The notes beneath the pieces are model-generated. The model was not told where the DNA came from. It saw only the letters and a program-made list of their open reading frames with translations, and searched no databases. Below, one piece after another: positions 1-9,564 of a stretch of 64,000 bases of DNA. The position numbers were made by a program, and so were the translations under genes. Location: positions 66,003-130,002 of the forward strand of contig JBNLBS010000011.1 of NCBI GenBank assembly GCA_050303415.1, in the 5' to 3' direction. The number at the start of each line of letters is the position of its first letter. Positions within the stretch are counted from its first letter, which is position 1. This stretch comes from JBNLBS01 sp050303415. Its GTDB lineage: Bacteria > Pseudomonadota > Gammaproteobacteria > Methylococcales > Methylomonadaceae.

Positions 1-159
1 ACGGCTCAAAATGAGCTGTTAGATGATAATCGCGGCAATATCCGTTTTTTTTCAGACGGCTCGTCAACCGGTGGGCGTGTGTCTTTGGGCCAAGAAAATG
101 AACAATGGTGGATTGATATTAACTGGCTAACTGGTAAGGCAGAGTTGAGTCATGACTAA
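1..159 (+). CDS. gspH: Type II secretion minor pseudopilin GspH, C-terminal fragment
   Basis: The window opens inside this gene. Frame 1 is open from base 1 to the TAA at 157-159 and gives 52 residues, including SSTGGRVSL and WWIDINWLTGK, the kind of C-terminal beta-strand sequence seen in GspH/FimT-type minor pseudopilins. GspH is part of the pseudopilus tip complex in the inner membrane and periplasm. The stop overlaps the start of gspI by 8 bases, so the two are translationally coupled. The prepilin N-terminus lies outside the window, so the call rests on the C-terminal sequence and on position just before gspI-J-K. Confidence 0.75.
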   Translation, partial: TAQNELLDDNRGNIRFFSDGSSTGGRVSLGQENEQWWIDINWLTGKAELSHD

Positions 160-538
160 ACAGCAGGGATTTTCCTTATTGGAAATATTGGTCGCTTTTT
201 CGGTCATGGCATTATCACTGGGCGTGTTATTGAAAATATTTTCTTATGGTGTCCAAACCGCTTCGTTAGCGGAAACGTATACGACCTCTGTACAAATTGC
301 TGAGTCATTACTCGATCGTACCGGTATTGAATCCCGGATTCAAATAGGGAAAACTTCCGGCATCATTGATGACGATTATCTTTGGTCGGTAACGGTAACC
401 CCGTTTTCATGGGATGAAGATGAGGGCGACGAACAGGGTTATGCTTTATATAAAGTTGGGGTAAAGGTGTTCAGGCAGGGGGAAGAAAACAGAGCCGTAC
501 AGCTAAGTACATTAAAGTTGCTTAAGGCCGGTTTATAA
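152..538 (+). CDS. gspI: Type II secretion minor pseudopilin GspI
   Basis: 128 residues, normal for GspI. The N-terminus carries a class III prepilin signal, MTKQQG followed by FSLLEILVAFSVMALSLGVL, so the prepilin peptidase would cut after Gly6 and methylate the new Phe. Glu at position +5 of the mature protein is present. One hydrophobic helix is followed by a small globular domain. GspI is the core of the GspI-J-K tip complex that caps the pseudopilus. It overlaps gspH and is separated by only 2 bases from gspJ. Confidence 0.92.
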   Translation: MTKQQGFSLLEILVAFSVMALSLGVLLKIFSYGVQTASLAETYTTSVQIAESLLDRTGIESRIQIGKTSGIIDDDYLWSVTVTPFSWDEDEGDEQGYALYKVGVKVFRQGEENRAVQLSTLKLLKAGL

Positions 539-540
539 CC

Positions 541-1170
541 ATGCGAATAAACAACGTTAAAGCAAGCGGGTTTACCCTGATTGAGGTGCTGATCGGATTG
601 ACCCTGTTGAGCGTTATGCTGACACTGTTGTTTTCCGTATTGAGTATCTGTGCGCAAAGCTGGGAAGCGGGCGAGCAGAAGTTAGCCGAGGTTAACGAGA
701 TAGCCACGGTAAATAATTTTTTTCGCCAATATTTATCCCAAGCCAGGGCTATGCCGGATGAATTTTCCGATGATAAAAAACAACTGGCGTTTGACGGTCA
801 GAGTAAACAGGTTCAGTTTGTCTCGGCATTTTCTGCCAGCGCCGGGAAGTCCGGCTTGCAGTTGATAAAAATTCATTTACATGGTCAACATGGAGAACAG
901 GCTTTACAAGTATCGATTAAACCTTTGTTTCAAGAACAGGAGGATAACGCGTGGTTGGATGTGAACTTGCTGAATCGAGTCAGTGCTTTTAAATTGGCTT
1001 ATCTCGGGAGCGATTTGGATGAAGGCTGGCAGAATAGCTGGCAGGATCAAACAGAAATGCCGGCACTGATAAAAGTAGAAATCAAATATAACGAGCAGTC
1101 AATTTGGTCTGAGCAGGTGATCGCCGTACACAGCAGAAAATTCAAAGCTTTGGATATATTAAAACCATGA
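541..1170 (+). CDS. gspJ: Type II secretion minor pseudopilin GspJ
   Basis: 209 residues, typical for GspJ. The prepilin signal MRINNVKASG is followed by FTLIEVLIGLTLLSVMLTLL, with cleavage predicted after Gly10 and Glu at +5 retained. The C-terminal globular domain ends in an IKVEIKYNE/IWSEQVIAV beta-strand pattern usual for the family. It overlaps gspK by 4 bases (1167-1170), which fits translational coupling and assembly of the I-J-K trimer in stoichiometric amounts. Confidence 0.92.
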   Translation: MRINNVKASGFTLIEVLIGLTLLSVMLTLLFSVLSICAQSWEAGEQKLAEVNEIATVNNFFRQYLSQARAMPDEFSDDKKQLAFDGQSKQVQFVSAFSASAGKSGLQLIKIHLHGQHGEQALQVSIKPLFQEQEDNAWLDVNLLNRVSAFKLAYLGSDLDEGWQNSWQDQTEMPALIKVEIKYNEQSIWSEQVIAVHSRKFKALDILKP

Positions 1171-2111
1171 GGCAGCAGGGTGTAGCGCTGGTGTTGGTGT
1201 TATGGATAGTCAGTTTGTTGACAATTATGGCCGCCAGTTTCACGTTAACCATCCGCCGGGAAACGGCGATTATAGGTATTGCCCGGGATAGCGCTCAGGC
1301 AAGGGCAATAGCTGCTGCGGGCGTGGTAAGCGCACAAAAGATGCTGCTTAATACGGATGAAAAACTGCGTTGGCAGGCGGATGGGAGTCTTTATCAGTTG
1401 ACTTTCTCCAATGCTAAAATCAGGCTTAGACTTTTTGATGAGGCAGGTAAAATAGATTTGAATCATGTTCAGGAGGACACGCTAAATCAATTGATGCAAC
1501 AGGCACCCATGAATCAGGAACAGATAATTATGGCGACAGATTCGATTCTGGATTGGCGGGATAAGGATAGTTTAGTTCGGTTACACGGTGCAGAGGAGAT
1601 GACCTATCAGAGTTTAGGTTATCAGCCTCGAAATGACAGCTTTATTTCTATGGAAGAACTGCAAATGGTACAAGGCGTGACCCCCGAGCTTTTTCAGTGG
1701 ATGAAGCTTTATTTTACTGTTAACGGACAAAAACAACCGAATCCTGAGTTGGCTTCGGCTGAAGTGTTGTACCTATTGTATCCGGATCAACCAGAGACTA
1801 TAGATAGCTATTTATATGAGCGCTTGTCGGCGGCAAAACAGGGCTTGCCCAGACCAAAATTTCCATTATCGCAGCTAGGGGCTGAGGTTAAAGCGGATTC
1901 ACACTATATAACTATTGTGGCAGAATCAGCAATGAACGACCATGTTGGCGCCGGCTTGCGTGTATTATTAGAAAAACAGTCTCAGGAAAGTGACCACTCG
2001 TTTCAAATTTTGCAGTGGCAAAGATATAGCACACCCCAATCAAGTCTGTTTACCGAACAATACAATGAATGGTTGGTTAAGGATTACGCGGAACCGGAGT
2101 CAAATGAATGA
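1167..2111 (+). CDS. gspK: Type II secretion minor pseudopilin GspK
   Basis: 314 residues. The N-terminus MRQQG then VALVLVLWIVSLLTIMAAS is the GspK form of the prepilin signal, which lacks the Glu at +5 found in the other pseudopilins. The large periplasmic insert contains KIDLNHV and SILDWRDKDS, and a helix-hairpin-helix-like stretch around ISMEELQMVQGVTPEL, all GspK hallmarks. GspK tops the pseudopilus tip. In many operons gspL, gspM and gspN follow; here the next gene is gspD after 148 bases with no room for them, so they must lie elsewhere. Confidence 0.92.
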   Translation: MRQQGVALVLVLWIVSLLTIMAASFTLTIRRETAIIGIARDSAQARAIAAAGVVSAQKMLLNTDEKLRWQADGSLYQLTFSNAKIRLRLFDEAGKIDLNHVQEDTLNQLMQQAPMNQEQIIMATDSILDWRDKDSLVRLHGAEEMTYQSLGYQPRNDSFISMEELQMVQGVTPELFQWMKLYFTVNGQKQPNPELASAEVLYLLYPDQPETIDSYLYERLSAAKQGLPRPKFPLSQLGAEVKADSHYITIVAESAMNDHVGAGLRVLLEKQSQESDHSFQILQWQRYSTPQSSLFTEQYNEWLVKDYAEPESNE

Positions 2112-2259
2112 TAAAAATAGACAGAGAGTTTTTTAGTTGCGGTAAGGTTTGTGCTATGGTGTGCGGATTGGCTACAGGTCATAAAATAGCCTGTTATGCG
2201 TTGAATATTTAGAAGAAATTAAAATGACAAATGGCTCGTTTGATAATGAAAAAATAACC

Positions 2260-4413
2260 ATGTTAAGACTGAAAAAGTTTAATCCAACACGATGGCTTTT
2301 GACACTCGCTTTAGTGCTTAGTGGTTGTGAGCTTTTGGGACCGGATCTTAAGTCCAAGTTAGAACTTCAACCCGTCAAGGTAGAGCCGGACAGTGTTCCT
2401 ACAGAACAAGTTAATCTAGTTGAAGAACCTCAGTCTGCTGTTCCTAGCTATGCCAAACCGGAATTTTATACCGCATCAAATCATCGGTCTGATAATCAAG
2501 CATTAAAGAAAAACAACAAGGTAAAGCAGACACAAGGTATTTACAGCCTTAATTTTGAAAATGCCGACTTGAGTGAAGTGGTTAAAGTCATTCTGGGTGA
2601 TATTCTAAATGAGAATTATCTGTTAGCGCCTGATGTCAAAGGGTCGGTTACCATACAAACCAGTAAACCGTTAACAAAACAAGAATTGATTCCTACGCTT
2701 GATATGTTACTGCGAATGAATAAGGCGGCATTAAGTAAAACCGGCCGGCATTATTTTATCGAACCGATGACCCGTGCTAATCAAGGTTCAACACTGAGTG
2801 CCAAAGGTACAGCACTGCCGGCGGGTTATCAGATACGGGTTATCCCGGTCAAATATGTTGATGCGACTAATATTTCTGAATTACTTAAGCCTTTGGTGTA
2901 TGAAAAAACCATATTAAATGTCGATGAAACGCGTAATTTATTAATGGTAGCGGGTACAGGTTCAGAGTTGGAGAGGGTTCAGGAGATTGTAGATACCTTT
3001 GATGTCCATGTCTTAAAAGATCGATCATTTGGTTTGTTTCCGTTAATGCATGTTACCCCGGACGAAATAATAACCGAACTGGAATCAATTTTTAGCCAGA
3101 AGAACAATGCCAATAGCAAGAGCGGACATATTCAATTTATGAATATTGATCGTTTAAACGCCATCATGGCAGTCACTCATCAGGAACAGTATTTAAAAGA
3201 TGTGGAACAGTGGGTGATCAGGCTTGATCGGGCTAATTCCACTTCAGGGGGCGGCATTAATGTTTATAAAGCTCAACATGTTGATGCCGTTAAACTGGCC
3301 GATACGTTGAATGATATTTTCAGTGGTGGACAACAAAAACAAAATCAGCCTAAAGTGGCACCCGGCCTTAAACCAATTTCCATAACCAATGCGCAAAAGA
3401 AAAACGAGCCTGCAGAACCAGTCAATTTAACGCCGGCAATGGTTTCTGATATATCCAAGGTGGGTGATGTACGGGTTATTGCCGATGAGGCTAATAATTC
3501 GGTGATTATTGTTGCTAATGCACAAGATTATGCGGTTATCAGATCTGTTATTACCCAGTTGGATGTGATGCCGTTGCAGGTTCTGATCGACGCCACAATC
3601 GTATCGGTCACGCTCACCGATGACTTGCAGTATGGCATAAAATGGTATTTCGAACATAATTCCGGGCGCAGCCTGGCAACCTCCGGTGGTGCGGATGGTG
3701 GCGCCTTGCGCGGTTTTGGACAATTGGCGGCAGATGCTGCGGCTAATGTCGCCTCGGGGTTTGCCTACTCATTTGTCCCCAGTTCAGGAAAACTGCGAGC
3801 CAAATTGGATGCCTTGGCCTCGAAAGATAAGATTGATGTTATCGCTTCGCCGTCTTTAATGGTTTTGAATAATCAGGAAGCCTCAATACAGGTTGGTGAT
3901 GAAGTACCGATCAGAACCTCGGAGTCAACCAATACCAGTGGTAGTATTGATCCAATCCAAACCAGCTCAATACAGATGCGGGAAACAGGCGTGTCATTAA
4001 ATGTTAAACCCAGAGTCAATGCCAACGGTCTGGTTATTATGGATATTGAGCAAAGTGTGGATAGGGCAATACCTGCCGGCGGGACTAGCAGTATTGATTC
4101 GCCTACCATTCAACAGCGCAAGGTGAATAGCCAGGTTGCGGTCCAAAGTGGTGAAACAATTGTGTTAGGCGGTTTAATTGATGAGAACAATACGCGAACC
4201 TCGGACGGTATTCCATTTTTGAGTGATATCCCTTTAATCGGCGCTTTCTTTGGTAGTACAGGTAAAACACTGACCCGTACCGAGTTAGTGATATTAATCA
4301 CTCCTCGTGTGGTTAAAAGTCGTCAGGATGCTCGTCTGATTACCGATGAATTCAAGCGCAAATTAACCGGTATCTATCAGGAACCGGCAGCTACCAAAGT
4401 TGTGGAAAATTAA
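2260..4413 (+). CDS. gspD: Type II secretion outer membrane secretin GspD, predicted lipoprotein
   Basis: 717 residues from the ATG at 2260; an in-frame ATG at 2224 would add 12 residues. I prefer 2260 because it leaves a normal lipoprotein signal, MLRLKKF...LALVLSGC, with the lipobox Cys at 23. N0-N1-N2-N3 periplasmic modules are followed by the secretin domain with the signature VLGGLIDENN...PFLSDIPLIGAFFG near the end and LVILITPRVV. A linker rich in Q, K, N and P (near 3330-3440) interrupts the N3 region. The protein forms the outer membrane channel of the type II system. It follows gspK in the same direction and ends in a 4-base overlap with the convergent P-type ATPase gene. Confidence 0.93.
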   Translation: MLRLKKFNPTRWLLTLALVLSGCELLGPDLKSKLELQPVKVEPDSVPTEQVNLVEEPQSAVPSYAKPEFYTASNHRSDNQALKKNNKVKQTQGIYSLNFENADLSEVVKVILGDILNENYLLAPDVKGSVTIQTSKPLTKQELIPTLDMLLRMNKAALSKTGRHYFIEPMTRANQGSTLSAKGTALPAGYQIRVIPVKYVDATNISELLKPLVYEKTILNVDETRNLLMVAGTGSELERVQEIVDTFDVHVLKDRSFGLFPLMHVTPDEIITELESIFSQKNNANSKSGHIQFMNIDRLNAIMAVTHQEQYLKDVEQWVIRLDRANSTSGGGINVYKAQHVDAVKLADTLNDIFSGGQQKQNQPKVAPGLKPISITNAQKKNEPAEPVNLTPAMVSDISKVGDVRVIADEANNSVIIVANAQDYAVIRSVITQLDVMPLQVLIDATIVSVTLTDDLQYGIKWYFEHNSGRSLATSGGADGGALRGFGQLAADAAANVASGFAYSFVPSSGKLRAKLDALASKDKIDVIASPSLMVLNNQEASIQVGDEVPIRTSESTNTSGSIDPIQTSSIQMRETGVSLNVKPRVNANGLVIMDIEQSVDRAIPAGGTSSIDSPTIQQRKVNSQVAVQSGETIVLGGLIDENNTRTSDGIPFLSDIPLIGAFFGSTGKTLTRTELVILITPRVVKSRQDARLITDEFKRKLTGIYQEPAATKVVEN

Positions 4414-7256
4414 TAATTTTTTGTTCGTCGTATAAAATATTTTTCCAGTTCTACGATAAATAGAACCGACGAGGCGACCAGAATGATGCGGAACCATATA
4501 TGGAAGTCGATTGCCGTACTGCCAAATAAAGCCTGCAGTGGGGGAAAGTAGGTAAAACCCAGCTGGAATATGATAAGGATGAAAATGGATATCAACACAT
4601 AACGGTTACCTGTTAATCCTGCCCAGTTAAAAACCGAGGCAATCAGGTAGCGGGAATTAAACAAATAAAGAATCTCAAACATTACCAGTGTATTTACCGC
4701 TACGGTCCGAGCATGGTCAATTTTCATGCCTTGTTTCATTTCCCACAGGAATAGCCCCATGGTTCCGAGCATCATAATAATGGAGACAATGATAATCCGC
4801 CAAATCAGGAAGTTAGTCAGCAGCGGCTCATTCGCATGGCGCGGTATATGTTGCATAACATTCTGTTCAGGAGGTTCAAAGCCCAATGATAATGCCAGGG
4901 TCACGGTGGTAACCAAGTTCACCCAGAGGATCTGAACAGGTGTTAACGGTAGCTGGTGAAAGCCAAAGAGAATGGCGGCAATAATGATTAATGCTTCACC
5001 GCCGCTGGTCGGCAGAATAAACAAGATGGATTTTTTAAGGTTGTCATAAACCGTACGACCTTCTTCCACTGCATAGGTGATTGATGCGAAATTGTCATCA
5101 ACCAGTACCATTTCAGCGGCTTCTTTTGCCACTTCAGTACCGTTATAGCCCATTGCGGTACCAATATCGGCACACTTTAAAGCAGGTGCGTCATTGACGC
5201 CATCACCCGTCATCGCCACAATTAAGCCTTGTTCCTGTAGCAATTTTACTAGAAGTAGTTTGTGCTCAGGGTTTACCCGGGCATAGACATCCACCTCTTG
5301 TACACTTTGGCGTAGCTGATCCATGCTCAACATTTCAAGGTCCTGCCCGGTAAGTACATCTTCGGCATTAACCAGGTTGATTTGTTGAGCAATAGCGCGT
5401 GCGGTAGCGGCATGGTCTCCGGTGATCATCTTTACCCGAATGCCCGCTTTGGCACAGGATTCGACTGCTTTGACGGCTTCTTCTCGTGGTGGGTCGATTA
5501 AGCCAAACAAACCCAACATAATCAAGCCCTGGTCGAGGTCGCTGAATTTGAGTTCCACATGTTCACAGTTTATCGGTTTAACGGCAATGGCTAATACCCG
5601 TTGACCCTGTTGAGCCATTTGTTCTATACGGTTTAACCAGTAATGTTTATCTAATGCTTGATCGCCAGAATGAGTTCTTTGTTGTTCACACATTTCTATC
5701 ACATGTTCCGGTGCCCCCTTAAGAAAGATGAAGGCTTCACCGCTATGATTATGATGTAGTGTCGCCATAAAACGATGTTCAGATTCGAACGGTATAAGAT
5801 CGGTGCGTGGGAATTGTTTATTCTGTTTTTCAATATCCAGTCCGGCTTTTAAACCGGATATCAGTAAAGCGCCTTCCATGGGGTCGCCATGAACCAACCA
5901 ATGACCTGTTTTGAACTCCAATGTGCTGTCATTACAGAGCATGGCAGCCTGAAGCGCTTCTACTAAAAGAGGATGTTCATCAGGGGTTATGATTTTTTCA
6001 GAAAGGAAAATTGAACCGTGCAGGTCGTAGCCGGTACCGCTTAATTTGAACAGGTAGTCGGACGTGGCAATATTTCTTACAGTCATTTCATTTCGGGTTA
6101 TGGTTCCGGTTTTATCGGAACAAATGACTGATACGGCTCCAAGGGTTTCAACAGCCGGTAGACGGCGTATTATGGCATTACGTTTAGCCATACGCTGAAC
6201 ACCAATAGCCAAGGCGATGGTCATAATGGCTGGTAAGCCTTCAGGAATTGCTGCGACGGCGATGCTGACTGCAGCAAGAAACATTTCCGTAGCAAGATAA
6301 TCACGAATTAAAACACCAAATGCAAAGGTAATAAACGCGATGGCTAAAATGGCGAAAGTCAGCCAGCGGCCAAACCGGGCCATTTGTCTTAATAACGGCG
6401 TAGTTGCGGATTTTATTTCAGACACCAGGGTACTGATACAGCCAATTTCCGTGTATGCACCCGTTGCTGCTACCACGCCACTCCCTTGTCCGTGTGTTAC
6501 TAAGGTGCCTGAATAAGCCATACACAATCGATCACCGAGTACACTTTCTTTTGCAACCGGCTCGACAGTTTTTTCGACCGTCAACGATTCACCGGTTAAA
6601 ACTGATTCTTGTATCTGTAGCCCCTTAACCTGGAACAACCTTAGGTCGGCGGGTACTTTATCTCCTGACTGCAACAAGACCACATCGCCTGGAACAAGCT
6701 GTTCAGCAGGGATGCTTATTTGTTGTGTATCGCGTAGCACAATAGCATTGTGTGAAAGCATCTGCTGTATTGCTCTTAAAGCATTTTCAGCCTTACCCTC
6801 CTGAAGAAATCCGATGATAGCATTGAGAAGTACCACGCCCAAAATAACACCGGCATCAATCCAGTGTCCCAGCATGGCCGTGACGGCACTGGCAATCATT
6901 AAGACGTAAATGAGAATATTATGGAACTGGTAGAAAAAACGAACTAATGGGCCGTGGGTTTGAACTTCGGGAAGCCTATTTGAACCGTATTTGACCAGTC
7001 GGTTAGCTGACTCCTTTTTGGAAAGTCCTTCGGGGCCGCTTTGCAGTAGGTTAAAAACAGTGTTGATATTTTCGTGATGCCAATACTTTGAGCTACCCGA
7101 CGGCTTGATTGTTATTTGCTCCTTAAGTTTTTTGTATGCGTTTAATGACCATTGGGTAATCACCGCACCAATAACGGACAAAATAAACAATATGCATAGT
7201 AGAGTCAGCCATTCGATAACTGCATTATCAAATTGCCAGGTTAGATTGTCATTCAT
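4410..7256 (-). CDS. P2-type cation-transporting ATPase
   Basis: 948 residues. An extra hydrophobic helix (residues about 13-36) precedes the cation-ATPase N-domain (WHHENINTVFNLL). Actuator TGES is present, the phosphorylated Asp is Asp381 in DKTGT, and TGDHAATARAIA and GDGVNDAP form the hinge. M4 reads AVAAIPEGLPAIMT, as in SERCA/PacL pumps. M6 reads NLVTTVTLALSLGFEPPE: the Asn and first Thr of the calcium site are kept, but the Asp that follows in SERCA (NLVTDG) is Thr. The ion is therefore uncertain (Ca2+, Na+ or another). It is monocistronic in appearance, with about 320 bases upstream without a gene. It is convergent with gspD and probably unrelated to secretion. Confidence 0.88.
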   Translation of the reverse strand: MNDNLTWQFDNAVIEWLTLLCILFILSVIGAVITQWSLNAYKKLKEQITIKPSGSSKYWHHENINTVFNLLQSGPEGLSKKESANRLVKYGSNRLPEVQTHGPLVRFFYQFHNILIYVLMIASAVTAMLGHWIDAGVILGVVLLNAIIGFLQEGKAENALRAIQQMLSHNAIVLRDTQQISIPAEQLVPGDVVLLQSGDKVPADLRLFQVKGLQIQESVLTGESLTVEKTVEPVAKESVLGDRLCMAYSGTLVTHGQGSGVVAATGAYTEIGCISTLVSEIKSATTPLLRQMARFGRWLTFAILAIAFITFAFGVLIRDYLATEMFLAAVSIAVAAIPEGLPAIMTIALAIGVQRMAKRNAIIRRLPAVETLGAVSVICSDKTGTITRNEMTVRNIATSDYLFKLSGTGYDLHGSIFLSEKIITPDEHPLLVEALQAAMLCNDSTLEFKTGHWLVHGDPMEGALLISGLKAGLDIEKQNKQFPRTDLIPFESEHRFMATLHHNHSGEAFIFLKGAPEHVIEMCEQQRTHSGDQALDKHYWLNRIEQMAQQGQRVLAIAVKPINCEHVELKFSDLDQGLIMLGLFGLIDPPREEAVKAVESCAKAGIRVKMITGDHAATARAIAQQINLVNAEDVLTGQDLEMLSMDQLRQSVQEVDVYARVNPEHKLLLVKLLQEQGLIVAMTGDGVNDAPALKCADIGTAMGYNGTEVAKEAAEMVLVDDNFASITYAVEEGRTVYDNLKKSILFILPTSGGEALIIIAAILFGFHQLPLTPVQILWVNLVTTVTLALSLGFEPPEQNVMQHIPRHANEPLLTNFLIWRIIIVSIIMMLGTMGLFLWEMKQGMKIDHARTVAVNTLVMFEILYLFNSRYLIASVFNWAGLTGNRYVLISIFILIIFQLGFTYFPPLQALFGSTAIDFHIWFRIILVASSVLFIVELEKYFIRRTKNY

Positions 7257-7576
7257 CTGAAAACCTTCTGTTGAATCGTATTCAACACTAAACTGTAAAC
7301 AAGAACCCTGGTAATCGTTTTAATTTAACATAGACCTCAAAAAAAAATTCTCCATTTTGAAGATTTTGAAATAAGAAAATTAATTAGTTCTGGAGTGGCA
7401 GCTACGAGGGAGGGCATGTATGAATATTTATAATGAAAGGCCTTATCCTTCCGTAGTATCGATTTGTTTAAGATTTTTTGGTTTGGGCAAGAATTTTGTG
7501 AGTGCCCAGTTAAATTGTTGAACAATTTTTACCGGGCACTGGTGGAAGATAATAGGTGTTTTAAGTGGGTTTTTTA
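7257..7576. other. Gene-free stretch between P-type ATPase and lipoprotein genes
   Basis: 320 bases, AT-rich. A 62-codon open frame on the minus strand (7337-7525) lacks a ribosome binding site and family resemblance and is not counted as a gene. The only clear structure is the hairpin at 7501-7540. The ATPase promoter should lie here on the minus strand, but I see no convincing -35/-10 pair. Confidence 0.5.
7501..7540 (-). terminator. Nested hairpin 3' of the lipoprotein gene
   Basis: Outer arms AGTGCCC (7501-7507) and GGGCACT (7534-7540) enclose an inner palindrome AAATTGTT-G-AACAATTT (7512-7528). It lies 37 bases beyond the stop codon of the minus-strand lipoprotein gene. There is no strong T-run after it, so it may be a weak terminator or a 3' stabilising structure. 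Confidence 0.4.
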
Positions 7577-8743
7577 TCAATTACAACTTCTATTAAATGG
7601 TTTATAGCTCACTAATTCACCACTGTTGTAATCAACTCTCTCGGTTTCTGAAATTTCTTTTTCTACCGTCCAATTATCTCCAGCAGATTGCAATAAATAG
7701 CTCTTATTCATGCAGACAACTTCATCTGATTCGCTTATCCCGTAAACTAATCGACAGCTTGCCATATCCAGGTTTTTTGTTAAATAACAATTTGCAGTGG
7801 TCGCTCTTACTTTAGATATTAATCCTTGTTTATTAAGGTCGTCTTCCAGCTTTAATGCGGCAGCAACTTTTGCCAAATGAGCTTTTATTGTACGCTGAGT
7901 TCCAGTTAAAGGCGCTTCCTCAATAGGGTGAGCCAGATGGATTTGCTTTTCAGTTAATTGCCTTGCAACGCTCCAACCATTTTCATTTTTGTATAGTTGC
8001 ATTTTTACAGTAGACGGGATTGAGTCCTCGGTAATAATTTCATAGCCGATAAACCCGACTTTTGGATAGTTTTCCTTACTATTGCCTGAATAACTGGTGC
8101 CAAACTGTTTTAACAAATGAGCATTGGGGTATTTATTCTGCAGGTATTGGCGGCTAACATAAATAAGCGTATCGAAGCTGTCATAAGATAGATCTATCTG
8201 GTTATCCTTGATACGAATGTCACCAAAAGTTGCGAAATAGCTCCCCTTAACATCTGTCCTAGTATCTTCATTTACAATAAGCCGAATTGAAAAGGGGATA
8301 CCCAATTCGGTTTGTTTACCGAAGGTCAGTTCCATTTCATAATCATTCAACACTATTTTTTCATCAGGTAGCTTGTCATCCTTTTTTTTGATACCTAAAC
8401 GCAGATGAGGACTACCAAAGCCACTTTCAGAATTAACTTTGATAGTCTTATTTTCTAAAGAATCTTTTTCAAAAGTAACAATGCTGATGGAACGGTTGGC
8501 AAAAAAATCTTTGCCTTGTCTTAATGTTAGTGTTCCATTTTCCAGCCGAGCCTGTTCAATTTGGAACTTGTAACCTCGGACAACACCTTCAACTGTGGAC
8601 GGTATGATTTTGCTTTGTTGTGGTGGCGTATTTTGTTCGTTTTCTTCGGGTGATGTGGTTTGTTTTGACTTTTCTTCATAACTACAGCCAAATAAAGCAA
8701 TTGAACAAATCACTAAAGCCAAAAATGATTTTATTGTGTACAT
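7577..8743 (-). CDS. Predicted lipoprotein of unknown function
   Basis: 388 residues from the ATG at 8743. An upstream ATG at 8800 is in frame, but GGGAAGAG sits 6 bases before the 8743 start and only that start gives a clean lipoprotein signal, MYTIKSFLALVICSIALFGC, with the lipobox ALFGC. The mature N-terminus is a flexible stretch rich in E, N, Q, S, T and P, typical of a tether. The rest is polar, mainly beta-strand-like, with several Cys near the C-terminus (NCYL, SCRLV, VVCMN, final SCN). No family is recognised. It sits downstream of the DUF805 gene in the same direction, about 190 bases away. A role in the envelope is all that can be inferred. Confidence 0.7.
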   Translation of the reverse strand: MYTIKSFLALVICSIALFGCSYEEKSKQTTSPEENEQNTPPQQSKIIPSTVEGVVRGYKFQIEQARLENGTLTLRQGKDFFANRSISIVTFEKDSLENKTIKVNSESGFGSPHLRLGIKKKDDKLPDEKIVLNDYEMELTFGKQTELGIPFSIRLIVNEDTRTDVKGSYFATFGDIRIKDNQIDLSYDSFDTLIYVSRQYLQNKYPNAHLLKQFGTSYSGNSKENYPKVGFIGYEIITEDSIPSTVKMQLYKNENGWSVARQLTEKQIHLAHPIEEAPLTGTQRTIKAHLAKVAAALKLEDDLNKQGLISKVRATTANCYLTKNLDMASCRLVYGISESDEVVCMNKSYLLQSAGDNWTVEKEISETERVDYNSGELVSYKPFNRSCN

Positions 8744-8861
8744 TAACTCTTCCCTTGAATTATTGTTGATGCTTCTTAAAGCTTCGCCGGGATATTCCAA
8801 AATTTTTTTTAGATTTAGTTGCTTATAAGGGCGAACTGTTTCATTAGAATCCCCGGCGATT

Positions 8862-8917
8862 AATTTTCCTTACCTGTTCGTTATAAAACTACCCAGGTAA
8901 ATTTATTACGGAAAATT
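8862..8917 (-). repeat. Inverted repeat 3' of the DUF805 gene
   Basis: The left arm AATTTTCCTTACCTG (8862-8876) pairs with CAGGTAA (8894-8900) and GGAAAATT (8910-8917), leaving a 9-base bulge on the right. It lies just past the stop of the DUF805 gene. It could end that transcript or act as an operator for the lipoprotein gene; no T-run is present. Confidence 0.35.
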
Positions 8918-8937
8918 TTGCAAATTAGTCTGGCTTG

Positions 8938-9303
8938 TCAAGCGGCCTTCGGATTAGGACCATATTGATTATCGCCTGGCTGGCTGTCCAGTACAAGGAA
9001 GAATAGAATGACCAATACGCCAATGACAGGGATCAAGGAGATCAGTAACCACCAGCCGCTACGATCCGTATCGTGCAGGCGTCGTACGGCGACAGCTAAT
9101 CCCGGAATCAGCACAGCTAATGAATAGAAGCCGCTGAAGAGACCAACACTCGTTTCAGCACTAACCGTGCCAAATAAATTATCGATAAAGCCAAGTACAA
9201 GGGCGATGATAAAGTTAAACAAGATGAAAAACCAATATTCCTTGCGTCTTGCTCTTCCACTAAATACCGCATATTTTTGTAAAACCTGAAGATACCAGTT
9301 CAT
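8938..9303 (-). CDS. DUF805 family inner membrane protein (YhaH-like)
   Basis: 121 residues. The N-terminus MNWYLQVLQKYAVFSGRARRKEYWFF is the conserved opening of DUF805 proteins, and AVRRLHDTDRSGWWLL is the second family signature before the last helices. About four transmembrane segments are visible (near residues 27-45, 55-72, 88-110 and between). The start is supported by GGAGAAG close before the ATG at 9303. Members are small inner membrane proteins of unknown function, often multicopy in proteobacteria. It diverges from rapA across about 260 bases. Confidence 0.85.
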   Translation of the reverse strand: MNWYLQVLQKYAVFSGRARRKEYWFFILFNFIIALVLGFIDNLFGTVSAETSVGLFSGFYSLAVLIPGLAVAVRRLHDTDRSGWWLLISLIPVIGVLVILFFLVLDSQPGDNQYGPNPKAA

Positions 9304-9564
9304 TTTCTTCTCCTAGTTGTTATTAGCTCCCCTTATTAATTATTCTGGTGATAGGCGGGGTTACAGTCACCAATAAGTTTACAGCAATAAAACAGCAGAA
9401 TTTATTAATGTTTAACGTGCTGGATAAGCCGATATGGATAAAGTGTCTTTGTATAATTCCCGTTGATATGTCTATTCTGTGGATGGATTATTCCAATAAA
9501 TGTTAAACGACGATTTGTTCTGCTTAGGTTTATAATAGACGATTTTTCTTGTTTAATATTTTTA

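Noticed and set aside
7337..7525. 62-codon open frame on the minus strand
   Set aside because: No ribosome binding site, no family resemblance, AT-rich intergenic composition.
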